DNA of 64,000 nt from Anthostomella pinea (GCA_963556695.1 CAUWAG010000004.1:3348001-3412000), one strand, 5' to 3'; positions 45,134 through 59,556 are shown, counted from the stretch's first letter. Notes: generated from the sequence alone by a model not told the origin. Numbers and translations: made by a program.

Positions 45134-46779
45134 GATGACTATTGCAGTATCTCCTCAGACCCGCTGGATAGTTTGGTCGGATAATCGCGATGACTGATGG
45201 AGGGAAGACAAAGGTCGATTGAGTCGCAAGGGCAAGGGAAAGAGATTCGCAGGGTGGCAAAGCCGAGGGTCGCAGAGCTTGTGGTCCGAGGTACAGGCAG
45301 GCACGCAGGGTGAATCGGACGTGAGGTCTGAAGGGTGTTGGTCGGTCAGTGGGCAGCTATAGAGACTTCGCCTGCAGTCTCGGAAGCGTTGGAGATGTTG
45401 CCCTCGAGTCGAGCGCCGAGGTACGATCAAGCTGCCTCAGAAGGGCGGGTCAGCAACAGGCGCGAGGGAGGGAGAGAAGTGAGGGCGGAAGGCATCAGAA
45501 AGCAATGCGCGCGGATAAATACACACAGCAAGCAATATCATCAGTGTCCCACGAAGCGCGTGCAGCCGGCAGTGCACCCAACTCGCAGGGTGTTGTCACT
45601 TGTGATGGGGATGGGAATGGGAGTTGGCACTTTTTGAAAACGAGGCGTCCTTGAAGTCGAAAGACTGCTTGAATGATGGCTGAAAGCAAAGCGCGGCGAG
45701 ATGCGCTAGAACCTAAACGGGATGGCGTCGCTACTATGGGTCTCGAACGTCGCACGGCTGCAGCCGCCACCTCAGTTGGCACGTGATACAAGGCTGATTG
45801 GTAAGATTTGCGATAACGATAGTGGCGCAGGTAGACTGTGCTGAAGTACCTAGGTACCTACCTAATGGAGAATGCTCGGACCACGCTTAGGTCCGTGAAT
45901 CTTCTAGTAGCCTCCGGTGCAGTCGAGCACCCCTTTCCATTGAGGTTGGATGGATTGTCTAGATCGACACAAGTCATCTATGCACACACTCGAACAAGAA
46001 ACTATCCTATATACTTTCAACAGGCGTCCATAAATGAGTACCCCCCAGGTCAATGTACTCATCTCATTATCTCATGTGTGTTCGCACCAGTAGGACGGCA
46101 CCTGTGTACCTAGGTGATAAGGTACAGTACTCCCCAACCTTCCCTCCCTCTGCCACTGATAGTCAATCGAGCATAACCAAGTCTAGGCAGGAGAGACCCA
46201 GATATGATCATGATACACATGAACTTGATCAGTTCTATACCTGCAGTGTGCTAAGGAAGATGCACTTGGTAAAGTGCTCAAACGCCTCTATCTGCTGATG
46301 ATCCCACTACTGAATCTCCGAGCTTGGGCATACATACAGAAGAATGGGTGCTTCATTGAGCAAGCCAACTTCCATACCTAACACCTTGAGCCATACAGCG
46401 TCCTCAACCCATGATAAGCTCATCAGTGCATCACCGAATCACGAATCGTCTCAGCGCTGGCCAGGACCCTGTCCACATCTTGGAACCATTCTGATCAAGC
46501 TCCAATACGAAGAGCTGGGGCCATTCGTTGAAGGAAATGCCAAAGGTCATCATTTAAGAACCGGATGGTATCCCCATGGGAACATTATCCCATCGCGACG
46601 AATGTTTACGCACCAAGCAGAACCAAAAGCAAGACATCAACGGTGTATATGCTCATTGCATTCGGCGTATGTACGAAGATTACGTACAAGACGAAGTAAT
46701 TTCCAGCATCTAACGGCCTAGAGGTACGGCTGTCTTGCGCCGTACCGGTCCCGGACTGCTAAAGCCAAAGCCTCTGCAC
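45134..46779. other. Intergenic upstream of RPB2
   Basis: It includes the RPB2 promoter side (45134 to about 45800) and a stretch with CCTAGGTACC motifs near 45850. No gene is supported to the start of the esterase pseudogene. Confidence 0.5.
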
Positions 46780-47650
46780 TCACAACAGGCCGAAGAACTT
46801 GACCGTAGCATCTTCCTGGAACAGTGGAATGTGTCCACTACCCTGAACTCGAAACCCTGGGCTGTGCTCCACTGATCAAGCTGGGCCTTCAGAATGTTGA
46901 TGGTTACAGCCGTGTCAGCAGTGCCGTGGAAGACCATCATCTTTGGCCAGGTCCCATTGTAGCTGGGGTTGTAAGCCTTGCCGAGGTCGGTCTCCTGCTG
47001 AGGAGTGTATTTCGAAGTCTTCTCACCAAGGGGCTAGCTGAGATCTGGCCACATCGGCGTCGACATTGGCGAACCAGCCCACCACGCAGCTAGTACGCCG
47101 GAGTCAGACGCGGTACCGGCAAATATGCCTGGGTATGTCGGCGCAAGCACGTGGCCTCCATGGCACCGGAGGATCCGCCCACGAAGACATTCTTGGGGTC
47201 GCTCTTGTACTCCTTGAGCGCCCATGTCACCAGCCCAGCGAGACTCTGAGAGTCACCACCACCCGCATGATTTAGAGACTTCCGCCGGTTGCGCGTCCCA
47301 GTAGCTGAATCCGTTCTGCGACTTCGAGATGGGGTACAGAACAACCCAAGCCAAGCTTGTCGGCGTTCGAGGGTAAGTTCGTCATGGAGTAGTACATCTG
47401 TCCAGTGCCTCAGCAAGGGTGGGGCTGCAATCTGTATGTCAGTGTATGCCCCTGGCCGCTTCATGGATCACATACACCGAGGATGATCGCCGACTTTTCG
47501 GGCATCATGGTTGGCAGATAGACCAGGGAGCTACCGAGGCTGGCCGGGTTGCCATCCCAAGCGGAAATAGGACCAGTCTTGCCAGCCAGGACCGTAGAAG
47601 CGCTCAGAAGAGCCGCAATGGCAGCAACGATCGAGGGAATGCATTGTCGA
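46780..47650 (-). pseudogene. Secreted carbohydrate esterase family 1-like (acetylxylan/feruloyl esterase), broken
   Basis: The protein can be read only by switching frames several times. Pieces in order: a signal-peptide-like start (IPSIVAAIAALLSASTVLAG), then TGPISAWDGNPASLGSSLVY and YLPTMMPEKSAIILG; the nucleophile block VFVGGSSGAME (GxSxG form); YPGIFAGTASDSGVLAAW; the acid block MMVFHGTADTAVT; and a final GSGHIPLFQEDATVKFFGLL with stop. This is the layout of fungal CE1 esterases that remove acetyl or feruloyl groups from xylan. At least three shifts and a lost start make it a pseudogene. It stands alone among intact genes. Confidence 0.7.
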
Positions 47651-48085
47651 GTTGTGGCTTCAGAAGCAAGGAATCAACCTATCTCAGTGACTCAGTTGAC
47701 TCTCTAGTAGCATATGCATTGCCCAGACTTGGTGGTCTTGTCCACATAAATAGCCATGTGGAGAAGTCTGCCCTTGTTCTCTGAGCCTGCTCCAGACACC
47801 TTGTCGAGTGTAGAGTACGAGGGCGTGTAGAACAGCTCCCCAGATCTCCGTCAGACGGCTCTTGAGTAAGATGCTATGCAGGTTTACATCACCGGTGGCT
47901 GGTGTAGGGCACCAACCAAGATATATACATCTAAGAAGGCAACTGCGAGGTTATAGCTCTATTCAATTTAAAGACCTAGACGCCATCACGCTCGTAATTG
48001 ACCTTTCTCTATCATAATTAAGGATGTAAGTAGGGGATAATGGCTTCACGTGAGAAACCCGTCTGTTGAATCCATTGATAAAATA
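47651..48085. other. Intergenic
   Basis: No gene seen between the esterase pseudogene and the pepsin-like gene. Confidence 0.4.
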
Positions 48086-49887
48086 TTATAAATAGATTCT
48101 GCCTCCCGGACCGGCTTGTCCATCCATTTCATGTATAGCATGATCACCCGCCTCTATCGGAACCGGTTGCGAGCCATCCAGCTCTTGAGATGGTACGTAA
48201 TACGCTTTACCTGGATATTGATAATCAGGTAATGCGCCATGTGAATGATCACCAGCCGACTCCTGCATTGGTTGGGTGATCTCTCGCCGACGAGCCCTAC
48301 GAACGAGGTAAATTGTCCCCACTCCTGCAATGGCAAGGGCAGCAAGGACGCCGATAACGATTCCCACGATAGCACCTACTGAAAGACGAGGCGTCGGCGA
48401 GGGAGAAGACGACGACCCAGCCGAATCAGCCGGCCCAGCCGACCCAGTACCGGATATCGACTCGTTCCCGCATTGGGCCTCGGCCCCCGTGACTGACACA
48501 AGTGTGCTCCCGGATGCAGGGTTCGCTTGCCACAACGTGAAAGAATTGGCGTCAAGATCGACCATCAGGTAGGCGGCTGTCAAAAAGTAGCGGCCCAGTG
48601 TGGCAGGTTGGTCGACCAGGCCGTTGATCAAAAGCTCGCGCTCGGTGTTGTTGAAGATGCGAGAGCCGTTGCGGTCGATGTCCACGTAGGGTACCAAGTA
48701 TTGACTGTTGGGAACGCGGATCTCCAGACCGCTGGTGAAGGAGATGGTCATGTCGCCGTCGAATCTGGTGAATTCTGTGTAAGCAACGATGACGAAGAAC
48801 GCGGGGCAGTGATATCATCAATCTTGCGGCAGACGTATCTTAGGGGTGGATCAACTTACGAGCCTTCCGCGTCGTAAAGGAATGCGTCCCAGTGTAGCCC
48901 ATAAGAAATTCCGTGGTTGCTCATACCCGTCACTTCTTCGAAAGCGTCAACGACCGAGTGCGGTGCCTCAAGCAGCAGCTGACGTTGAGGCACAATGCAC
49001 GTGTCGATCGAAGTGTTGGGAGGGAGCAGATCCGAGTCGTTTCCATCATTGTTGTTGAGCGTGATACTTGATATGTGCACCTTCATACCCGTCCAGCAGC
49101 CTGTGGTGTCGCTAAAGTCGAGTGGCTGGGTATAGTTATGGCCGATGGTCTTCTGCTGGTCGAAACCACCAAAGACGATTGAGCCGTCGAGGGCGCTGGC
49201 TTCGTCTACCCACATGCGGCCCCAGAAGATAGACCACACACGGGAACCAATCTGCTTGGACTGCACGAGAGCATTTAGGACCGTCGAGTTCGTACCCATT
49301 CCCATTGCATGAAGTATCGTGTATCCATGGTCCCAGTTCAACCTAGGTATGCCGACGGGGAAGTCGAGTAGTGCCTGTGTCGATTCGAGGGTGATGATTT
49401 CGGTCACCGGCAAGCTTGAGGTCAGGAGATTGTGGATGCCCAGTTCCGCCCCAAGCCCTTGCGTCTCGACATGAGCACCACCGGCAACGACCATGTCACT
49501 AGCTTTGTCGGATGAGGAAGAGTTGTTCTCTTCGTATAAGTTGCCACGCCGAACATCGCATATGAGGTCGTTCCATATGATGGTGGAGTCGCAGTATGCT
49601 TGCTGGTCGTAGATCCATGTGTTGTTAAGTTCCCTATTCAGTCTAGGTAAGGGATCAGTCTTGATGAGGGCATATGGAATAACTGACGGCCACGGCAACA
49701 CCACAATATCTTGGGGCGGTGTTCCAATACTCGCCTGTATGCCTCTCATGAAAGAGTCGGGTATTTTGGGTAGCACTTGGATATCCTTGATAGGAAGCTG
49801 TAAGGGGCGGATGTCATCGCATGATGTGGCGATGACTGGGCTGGTGACTAGAAGAACCTGCAACACAAGGAACAAAACGGTCCTCAT
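48086..49887 (-). CDS. Pepsin-like (A1 family) membrane protein lacking the first catalytic Asp, 568 aa
   Basis: Exons 49887-48860 and 48764-48086 flank a 95-nt intron; phases close to 569 codons. A signal peptide (MRTVLFLVLQVLLVTS) leads into a pepsin-like fold. IGTPPQ is present, but the DTG that should follow is replaced by DIVVLPWPSV, so the first catalytic Asp is missing. The second site reads SIDTCIVPQRQ instead of DSGTT. The rest is typical (VFGGFDQQK, then SFDGDMTISFTSGLEIRVP). A Ser/Pro stalk leads to one membrane span (about residues 470-495, VGAIVGIVIGVLAALAIAGV), a basic stop (RRARRR) and a cytosolic tail. Several N-glycosylation sites are visible. It is most likely a non-catalytic relative anchored at the cell surface; the role is unknown. 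Confidence 0.8.
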
Positions 49888-50907
49888 GATGATATCGCGT
49901 GTGCGGTGAAGAAGTGATTACAGAGTTTGACACTGGAAGATTCACCTGCTCAGCAATCGGGGTCAGCGAGAATGTAAACTCCATGTCCTTCACTGAAGTA
50001 AGGCTGCCTGCCGCCTTGGCTCCTGCTGGCAGCCACCGCTCGGGACCATAGCAGGCCAACATCGACCAGCATCATTTTGGCCTCTGCCGGGTATGCGCCG
50101 CGACAACATGGTTGAACTACCAACTGCAGCTACCTGGCATCATGAGTCTGCAGATGTACTCAGTGGTAACCAGTCATAAAATCGGTACTTAGCTGAAGAA
50201 GCGCTTCGGGCAAGTCCGTGGGGATGTCGTTACATTGACTCGAAAGGGGCACTAACAATTACTACCACCTCGTCGCATCGCATGCGGATCCAAAACCCCG
50301 GCTGCCCGGGATACGCTCAGGGTTCACATTGGATATAGGTGTCTAGGATGGTAATGGTTAGCGGTTTCACGTGTAACTACTATGCTAATATAGCTAATAA
50401 CGACGTTCTTACAAAAAAGTTCCTACGAAAGTTCTTATGAAAGTTCCTATGAGAAAGTCCCATGAGAAAGTTCCCATCGTGTAAAGTTCTACCTGTTACC
50501 CCTGGATATCTGTATAGCTGCATCGGCGAAACGCCAATCTTATGCATAACCGTAGCGTCCACATCCCACGACCAATGAGAATCTGTGGTTTGGTGCAACC
50601 GCCCGTAGGATGTGTTACAGCGGCTGCACCCCGGCCAACATCAATCTGCCAGGACTCAGGACGACGCTCATTGGCTCGGATGCGAGGGTTATCGAGGCTC
50701 GAGCATTGTCTTGGGGTCCATTCGCCTCTTCTATTGTTAGGCCTGCCTGGAGGATCCTCCTGAAGGAGTGGACCCTCTTTCCTCTTCTTTTCTAAGATCC
50801 TCTTTCCACTCCTTCACGAGCATCTTCTAGTAATTCATGCGTACTGGCCCAGAGGACTGCAGTGAGAGTATTTCTGCCTGCTTGATAGTCAACGCCGCAT
50901 CGACACA
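49888..50907. other. Divergent intergenic region with a GAAAGTTC repeat and a pyrimidine-rich promoter tract
   Basis: It serves the minus-strand pepsin-like gene and the plus-strand mannosidase. Before the mannosidase start lies a CT-rich tract (about 50770-50815, CCTCTTTCCTCTTCTTTTC), a common fungal core promoter feature. Confidence 0.5.
50412..50480. repeat. Short tandem repeat of GAAAGTTCCTAT-like units
   Basis: About five imperfect copies (AAAGTTCCTACG, AAAGTTCTTATG, AAAGTTCCTATGAG and so on), 12-15 bp each. Confidence 0.7.
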
Positions 50908-52811
<1,904 letters not shown>

Positions 52812-53175
52812 TAGCCACCCTATGTGAGACGTGACACCACATATCTACAGCTACCGGCATTGAAATAAGATCCGTCGTCCATGACTCTCCAGAGTTATCT
52901 GGGAAAGGGCGATTTAAAGCCTGGTATAATCACATCGACTAAGCGATCAATCTGGAGGCGACTGTCTGGAACCAGCACAAATGGCTGCTTATTCTACTGC
53001 ATGTGACTATGGATCAAGTGTCTTTATGTAAAAGAGAGACAAAATGGTTACTAGGCAGGTACAGAACCTCCCGATGCATTTAAACGCCATCCGTATTCCA
53101 GTGCTGATGCTGTGTCCTGGTCCAAAGAAGGAGGAGAACCGAAGACGGAGGAGACCCGAAGAAGAACAAGGACTC
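52812..53175. other. Convergent intergenic region
   Basis: Shared 3' region of the mannosidase and hydrolase genes; nothing else is seen. Confidence 0.5.
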
Positions 53176-54592
53176 CTACATTTCCGAATCGCAGTTCAAC
53201 TGATCCCAAGACACTATGTCCTCGAACCAATCGAGTACGACCTGATTGGCCAGAACGCTGGCACCGACCGCGCAGTGCAGACCCGCGCCATCAACCGACT
53301 CGAAGAGATGGTAGGTAGCAAGGTCACCCAGCGCATCCGCCAGCGCCTTCGGCTGTCCGGGGAGGTTATCATCGTCCTGCGACTCGCCCACGAAAACCGG
53401 CACTTTGATGTCCCCCGCGATGCCGTCCAGCGTGTAGTTCTGCGCGCGCGAGATCCACTCATAGGGCGTCGGGACGTTGAAGGCCCACATCCCCTGCTGA
53501 ATGCCCCAGACCGCGCTGGTCGGGGCGTCGGGGTTGTTGAGGACTTGGGTGTCGATGGCGTTGTTGAAGGCCGTCGCGTTGCCGGCGTCGAACAGCCGCG
53601 TGAAGTCGGATCCGAACTGGTCCAGCAGGCCCTGCCCAAAGTCGTAGATGCCGTCGATGGCCATGACGGCCGCGAGGCGGTGCTCAAAGGCGGCCGCGCG
53701 CGGCGCCAGGTAGCCCCCGAATGATTGGCCGAGAAGTCCCAGCTTACTCCCGTCCACCTCATCCCGCGTCAGCGCATAGTTGACCACGGGCGTGACGACC
53801 TCTTCCCACTCCGGGATAAACCCGAGATCCTGATCGCGCCGCACCGTCGGCTGTCCGGGTCCCTCAAAGGTTATGACGTTCATGCCACGCTGCAACGCCG
53901 CGGCGCCGACTATGTGGTACATCTCCTCCTGTGACCCGTCCATCCCGCTGCACATGATGAGCGTCGGCCTCCGGCCCGGCAGCCCCGTGCCGTAGAAAAT
54001 AGCCGGCACCGAGAAATTCCCGCCGGCCGACGGGAGCGTGACGCGCTCCCCGGGCGTCGACAGCAGCGCGATCGCATCGTCGAACGCGGCCGTCTGCGAG
54101 GCCCACAGCGAGTTGATGCGCGGGTCGCTCCAGTTGCCGTGCAGGAAGAAGTCGGCCGAGCGCCAGTAGGTTGCCTCGCGGAAGCGGGCGTCGCGCACTG
54201 AGACGGGGTATTTCGTTACGTTGATGGCGTCCGCCGTGTCGTGGACACGCGTCGCGAGCGCGTTGAAGGCGGCGTAGTAGCTGTCCATGTCGCCTGCTGT
54301 GAGCCGGTTCACGGCGATCAGCAGCTCGCCGATGTCGGAGCCCAGGTAGGGCGCCACGGAGAGGGCGCGCACGAGCTGGTACTGGAATTCCGCGTCGGTG
54401 CTTAGTTGGAGCATGGTGGTGGTGGTGCTGTTGCCGTCTCGCTTGAAGTGGCCTGGTCGGAAGCGTGGGAAGGTCTTGGCCTGGGCAACTGTGTTAGTGA
54501 TGGGCTTTGCTTGGGCGTGGAACCTGGGGACTTACGAGAGCCAGGCTTGAGCAGCCGAGGAAGCCGAGGAGGGTGATCTGGGAGACCTTCAT
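53176..54592 (-). CDS. Secreted alpha/beta hydrolase (FrsA/Ayg1-like), 453 aa
   Basis: Exon 1 (54592-54536, 19 codons) is the signal peptide MKVSQITLLGFLGCSSLAL. A 55-nt intron leads to exon 2 (54480-53176). The fold shows a helical cap region (about residues 60-170), the oxyanion strand LIMCSGMDGSQEE, the nucleophile elbow GLLGQSFGGYLAPRA (Ser in GQSFGG), the acid in VGESQDDDNLPGQ and the His in DGAGLHCAVGA. Together they make a complete triad. This set of motifs is that of hydrolases related to FrsA, 2,6-dihydropseudooxynicotine hydrolase and Aspergillus Ayg1; the substrate cannot be read from sequence. Many NxS/T sites fit secretion. A Zn2Cys6 regulator lies 0.57 kb upstream on the same strand. 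Confidence 0.85.
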
Positions 54593-55157
54593 GTTGGGCT
54601 GGAGTTGATGCTTGTATTAGCTGAAGTCGATGATTGTATCAAAGCTTGATAGGACTGTCTTGTCTGAGGCAGGCGATGCTGATCTGGAATTGTTCTCGTC
54701 CATGGGGAATGGCCATGGCTTTATATCACTCCCACAGTTGGGTTGATGCATAGTATTCGACCAAGCTTGATCACCAAGTCTATGTTTGTTCAATGCCCAA
54801 TCTGCTGTATGTCGAAAACCGGGTTTCCCTCGCGAAAGGCACATAATTTCTCGCCAAGCCGTCGGAGCTGAGCTGCAGATGACTTACACAGCCGCAGTCC
54901 AGGGCGGGAGCGAGAACGAGAGACCCAGCCCCAGCAATCTAGGTTAGCAGACTCCGCCTCGACTATGCAATCGTCCATACCAGCCCAAATGCGACGCGAT
55001 CCAAGATTCTTGAAGGAACAATTGTGGGAATAACAAGCTCCAGGCTTGTGGCCCTTGCATATGCTTAATCTAAACATTATTCTAAACATCGTCATAATAT
55101 GTATACGTAGACATCGTCATAACCTATGCGCCTGAAGCCATACCGTAAGACAGGGGT
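54593..55157. other. Intergenic, promoter side of the hydrolase gene
   Basis: No gene seen. Confidence 0.4.
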
Positions 55158-56614
55158 TCAGTGTTCACTGTGTTCTATTGTCTCCAGGGGCCATTTCATC
55201 AGATCCTGCCAGTCCGCAGCCAGGGTATCGCCGATAGCCCGGACCTCACTGACCGGCGTGTCCCCAACCCACCAGCGGTACTCGTACCTCGACAGCATGG
55301 CAAAGTAGTGTGCCAGTATGACCAGAGCCCTGGGGCACCCCGCATGGACTAGCTCGACGTACCGCCGCTCCACCAGCATAGGAAACGCGGTCAGCCGCCT
55401 CTGGATATCGTTCGGCGGCTGGTCGCCCTCGGACGCGTCGATGACGCTGCCCAGGTAGTTGAGCGTGCTCTCGTACGCGGCCTGGATGTCGGCGTCCCAC
55501 GACTCGGCGGCCATGTGGCTCTCGCTGCGCTCCAGGATGTAATCCAGCCGCGTGGATTTGTGTTCCGCGGAAACGCCCTCCATCCCGTGGTGGATGTGGT
55601 ACGTGAACTTCAATAACCTGAAGATGGCCGAGCCCGGGTCCGCCCCTCCCAGCTTCCAGGCCGCCGTGAAGGTCGCAGTGGACGTCCTAGCCACCACCAA
55701 ATCTATTAGCAGATTAGAGTCAGTAATTACTCCTTTTTTACGAGAACAAATAGTCGCAATGCGTGTCTCGGGAACAAGGGCTCTTAACACAGGCTAGAAG
55801 AGGATATTCGCCCCTGAGACATGGCCAAAAGGGGCAATAGGAGTCTCTGAAATGTACATACACTGCCACGGCGGCGTGTACGGATGCCGGTCGCGGCCCT
55901 GCAACTGGATGAAGGCGCAGTTCCGCATCAGGTTCGACGTCAGACACACCAGCTCGACGGTCTCCTTAGTGAGCTGGGAGATCTCTTTGTTGTGCTCACG
56001 GATCGCCATGGAAAAGTACTTTCGGGCGGCCTCCCTGAACACGGGGCTGTCCTCGCCGCCCTTAATCGCCAGGTGCAGTGCCGCCATGCTGTACATGCCG
56101 TAGAGCATGGCATCAGATTCGAAGGCGTGCTTCGGGATCGCCTCGACGAAGATCCCTCGCGAGACCTCGTCGACGGCGATGGAGATGCTCGTGTCGGTGA
56201 CGTACTGGTGCATCAGCCTCACCTCCAGCAATCTCCGCGTGCGACCATCGGGCGGGTCGTCCCCCTCGAGGGCGCCGGCGAGGTAGCTCTGCTCCTCGCG
56301 CTCCTGGCTCTGCCGCGAGTGCGTCCCCTGCAGGAATGATGATGATGATGATGATGACTGTGGGGAGCGCAATCCACCTGCCGCGCGGTCGTACACGCAG
56401 GGCAGCTGGTGGCGCTCGCAGTTGTGGCAGATGGGCTTGGCCTCGTTGCACTGGAGCAGGCCGTTAGAGCTGCTCTGGTGGTACGCCGTCCAGACCTACA
56501 ATAGGTACGTACCTTGACTCTCCGCTTCCGGCACCGCTGGCAGCCGAACATGGACTTCTTGTGGCCAAGCTTTGGGAGGCGGAGGACATCCGCCAGGCTG
56601 GATCCCGACGCCAT
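55158..56614 (-). CDS. Zn2Cys6 transcription factor, about 411 aa
   Basis: Exons are 56614-56513, 56450-55862 and, less surely, 55702-55158. The first intron (62 nt) splits the zinc cluster, which reads C-x2-C-x6-C-x6-C-x2-C-x6-C (Cys25 to Cys52, starting GCQRCRKRRVK), a binuclear zinc DNA-binding domain. A Ser run from a GAT repeat follows (about residues 65-75). The rest is the helical regulatory part seen in sterol-uptake-type (UPC2-like) factors, for example MLYGMYSMAALHLAIKGGE and VELVCLTSNLMRNCAFIQLQ, with a long helical C-terminus. The second intron is drawn as 159 nt from GTATGT to CTAATAG because it alone keeps frame and has a TACTGAC branch. Shorter solutions give stops. It may control the neighbouring hydrolase; that is inference. 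Confidence 0.8.
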
Positions 56615-58206
56615 TCCCACGGTACGGTTGATATGGTTGGTTGGACGCGTGCAGCGTGAGTGCGCAGTAGCGAGAACGAGGAACGGTAGGGCTGAGGGTG
56701 TTTCGCAAGTTCGTGGAGCCGTTCTCGTTCTCGCTCTCGTTCTCGCTCTCGCTAGTAGCGGGAGGACGGCGGGAGGACGGCGGGAGGGCGGCGGGAAGGC
56801 GGCGTGGCAGCTCTAGCAGTGGCTTATTAATGAATACAAGGTCGGAACGGGACAGTCTGCTGCATGTGGAAACGTCCTAGTGGATATGACAAGTGTGGCG
56901 CAACTCGGTACGTACCCTGCACAAGCACGACGCGTCGTGTTATGCAAGAGAAGCATTGATTATTCCTTAACCGCTGCACCAATCGAGAATGGGTCGAGAA
57001 AGAGTCGAGAAAGGGGCTATGCACGCCAAGATTGAAAATTCCCGTGGTGGGCTATAGGGCTTGAGAAGACTCACTGGAACTTATAATTACTAAGTCCATG
57101 GTTAGAAACGGCTCCTTATTATTAATGAGTTGATATACGGTTGCATGCTCGCATTTAGGGCTCGGCAACAGTCTTAGTCAGATTTCACGCGGTCTGATCT
57201 TACTGCAGATAACCGGCTTCCCGATGTGATCATCTAATGTTGAATACACGGATATTGATGGATTTTGTTGATTGTGTTTTTTTTTCCAGCTTAGACTATC
57301 TCAATACTTAGTTTTACTGGTAATTTGCCCTATCGGCCGGGTCGCACATTAATACGCCGTTATCCATATAACATATCGCTATCATTCACGTAACATCATA
57401 CGTGCTATGTCAGGAAGCATCCACGAGAACAAAGAACCTTCATGTACATATACATGGCCTCTGTGCCTGACTAGTATTGCACCTCTCTGCAGAACAACAT
57501 ACCACTTACCCCCCCCCCCCCCCCCCCCCCCAATGGTTCGGCCTTGTGACATGCTAGTATCTAACATTTAACGTGTCACTCTAATCAAAGGTCCAATATT
57601 TAGATACAGGTCAGACTGGAGAATCTTTAATGCAATGACTTAAAATTAGACTTAAATTTATCGTTCTTAACTTAATAAACCAAGTGGTTTCGTGTTTTTA
57701 ACCTAATAAATTAAGATAATATCCATGTTATACAATTGATTTAAGCTTTGTTATAACCTTAATAAAATAAGTAACGTTTTTCAATAACTTATTATTAAAC
57801 TTTATTCGTTTTTAACACTATTAATAAAACTTGTACTAATTCAAAAAGTTACAAAAGCCTTATATAAAGACGGATCTTTACATGGGAATTTTACGAAGAT
57901 TTTTTCAACGTATTGTATTTAACTATACAAATTAATTAACTGTTATTATATATAACAATATAATTTAATAACTGCGGCGCTAAAAATCATAATTTTGTAA
58001 CCGGTTTGACGGTTTAACGGTCTTTTGATATTATAATAACTTTGAGTAATATTTCGACCAAAATTTAAAACTACTCAATAAATATATAAGCTTTAATAAA
58101 TTAATTGAAACACATCACCAAGGGGACCCACTGTAAGTGTGTGCTATGGACAATCAAGTGGTGGCTAGATAGATAAGATAAGGAAGGACTGTCATCATAT
58201 ATGGTA
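56615..58206. other. Intergenic, passing into AT-rich repeat DNA
   Basis: Repeated CTCGTTCTCG units near 56723 precede the regulator gene. A 23-base C run lies at 57509. From about 57590 the sequence is AT-rich and without genes. Confidence 0.5.
57509..57531. repeat. Homopolymer of 23 C
   Basis: An uninterrupted C run in non-coding DNA; its length is likely to be unreliable in any read technology. Confidence 0.9.
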
Positions 58207-59556
58207 AACTGGGTGGACAAAAGTCTCTGCCTAACCCACCAAAATCTCCTTCAAATCAAAACAACGCGTTAATCACCCTTCAACTTCACCACTCTCTCAA
58301 CACCGCAATTAATAATGGATTTACAATCTTTTGGGGGCGAATTGAGCGGCAATCGCATTGCTAACGGCAAATTCACTTCAAAAGCTCGCTTGGCAATTGT
58401 GGCGGCGCGAATCAACGGCAGAACGTGCAGGGATGTTGCAACCGCGTTCAAAACAAAACGCCTGAAAACCATCTCCGACATCATCACCAACTTTGAGGCC
58501 ACCTCCACACCGAAATCTGCCCCAAGGAGTGGTCACCCAACTGTTTTGAACACTCGCGAACACGCTCATGTGATAGAGAAGGCAAGAGAGCTCCCTAGGG
58601 CGACGTGGCAGAAGATCCGAAATGAAGCCCGCGTTTTGTGCTCTCCCAAGACTACCAAGAGGATATGTCACACACACGGCCTCCATAAGTGGCGCACAGC
58701 AAAGCGAATCAAGCTCACGGATAAGAACGCTCAGAAGAGGCTCGCTTTTACCATTTATTACAGCATACCAGAGCGCCTAAAGGAGTTGTTGCGAGTTATG
58801 TTCTCAGACAAATTTACGGTCCAAAACTCATCCGATAATCCAGGCGATCGGCCCATCCGATTCTCTTCAGAGCGGTACTGTTATGATCTCGTGAACGAGA
58901 CGGATCACGGCAAATCTCGTATTTCAATAATAGTGTGGTCTATAATCTGGCTACACAGCGGAGAAGGAGGACTAGGCAAGTTGGTCTTCTGCCCACTCGA
59001 TCCAGATGCTCTGCACAGAGGACTATCCACAAAGTTATATAAATAGGTTCTTGAGGAAGGCCTGTTTCCGTTTTATGAGGCTGGAGATCTTTTTGTTCAA
59101 GATAACGCGAAAATTCACCTTACTGGCGGTGTTCCAGAGTAGATAGAGGAGCACGGCATCTACTGTATCGACTGGCCTCCTCACAGCCCCGATATGAACC
59201 TAATCGAGCACGTTTAACAACTTCTAAAGAAGAAGATACGTGAAATCGAGCCTGAATTTTCTGAATTAAAGGATAATATCCCCCATTATCACTACGCACA
59301 TGAGTTAAATGAGCAGGCGTGATCAGAGATCGATCCGGAGCAAGTTCGGGCCTTGATGGAGTCACTAGAGGACCGAATGGCTGCAATGAGGCGCGCAGGT
59401 GAGTGGTATACATACTATTGACTTAGCTATTAAACATAATTTATTTGAGAATTTTATCACCAGAATTGAGTGCGTTGTAGTTCAATTGAATTGGAGAGCG
59501 CAGTAGATAAAAGGGGTAAAAATGGGGATCGGGCGGAGAGTTTTGTCCACGGATTG
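58207..59556 (+). mobile_element. Tc1/mariner-type DNA transposon, 1350 bp
   Basis: Inverted ends read AACTGGGTGGACAAAAGTCT at the left and CAATCCGTGGACAAAACTCT (inward) at the right, about 24 of the outer 30 bases alike. TA flanks lie at 58205-58206 and 59557-59558. The single gene runs left to right. It is distinct from the element at 3329 but of the same transposase type. Confidence 0.88.
58315..59420 (+). pseudogene. Tc1-type transposase with in-frame stops
   Basis: The first 243 codons are open, starting MDLQSFGGELSG with a two-part helix-turn-helix DNA-binding region (about residues 20-130). The catalytic core reads MFSDKFTVQ (first Asp), then after a TAG at 59044-59046 VQDNAKIH (second Asp) and NLIEHV (Glu), with further TAG, TAA and TGA stops. 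The spacing of the last two acids fits the DD34E group. The stops suit C-to-T change from CAG and TGG-type codons. Confidence 0.8.

Noticed and set aside
53044..53724. 226-codon plus-strand frame opposite the hydrolase
   Set aside because: Antisense shadow of a gene with a complete catalytic triad.
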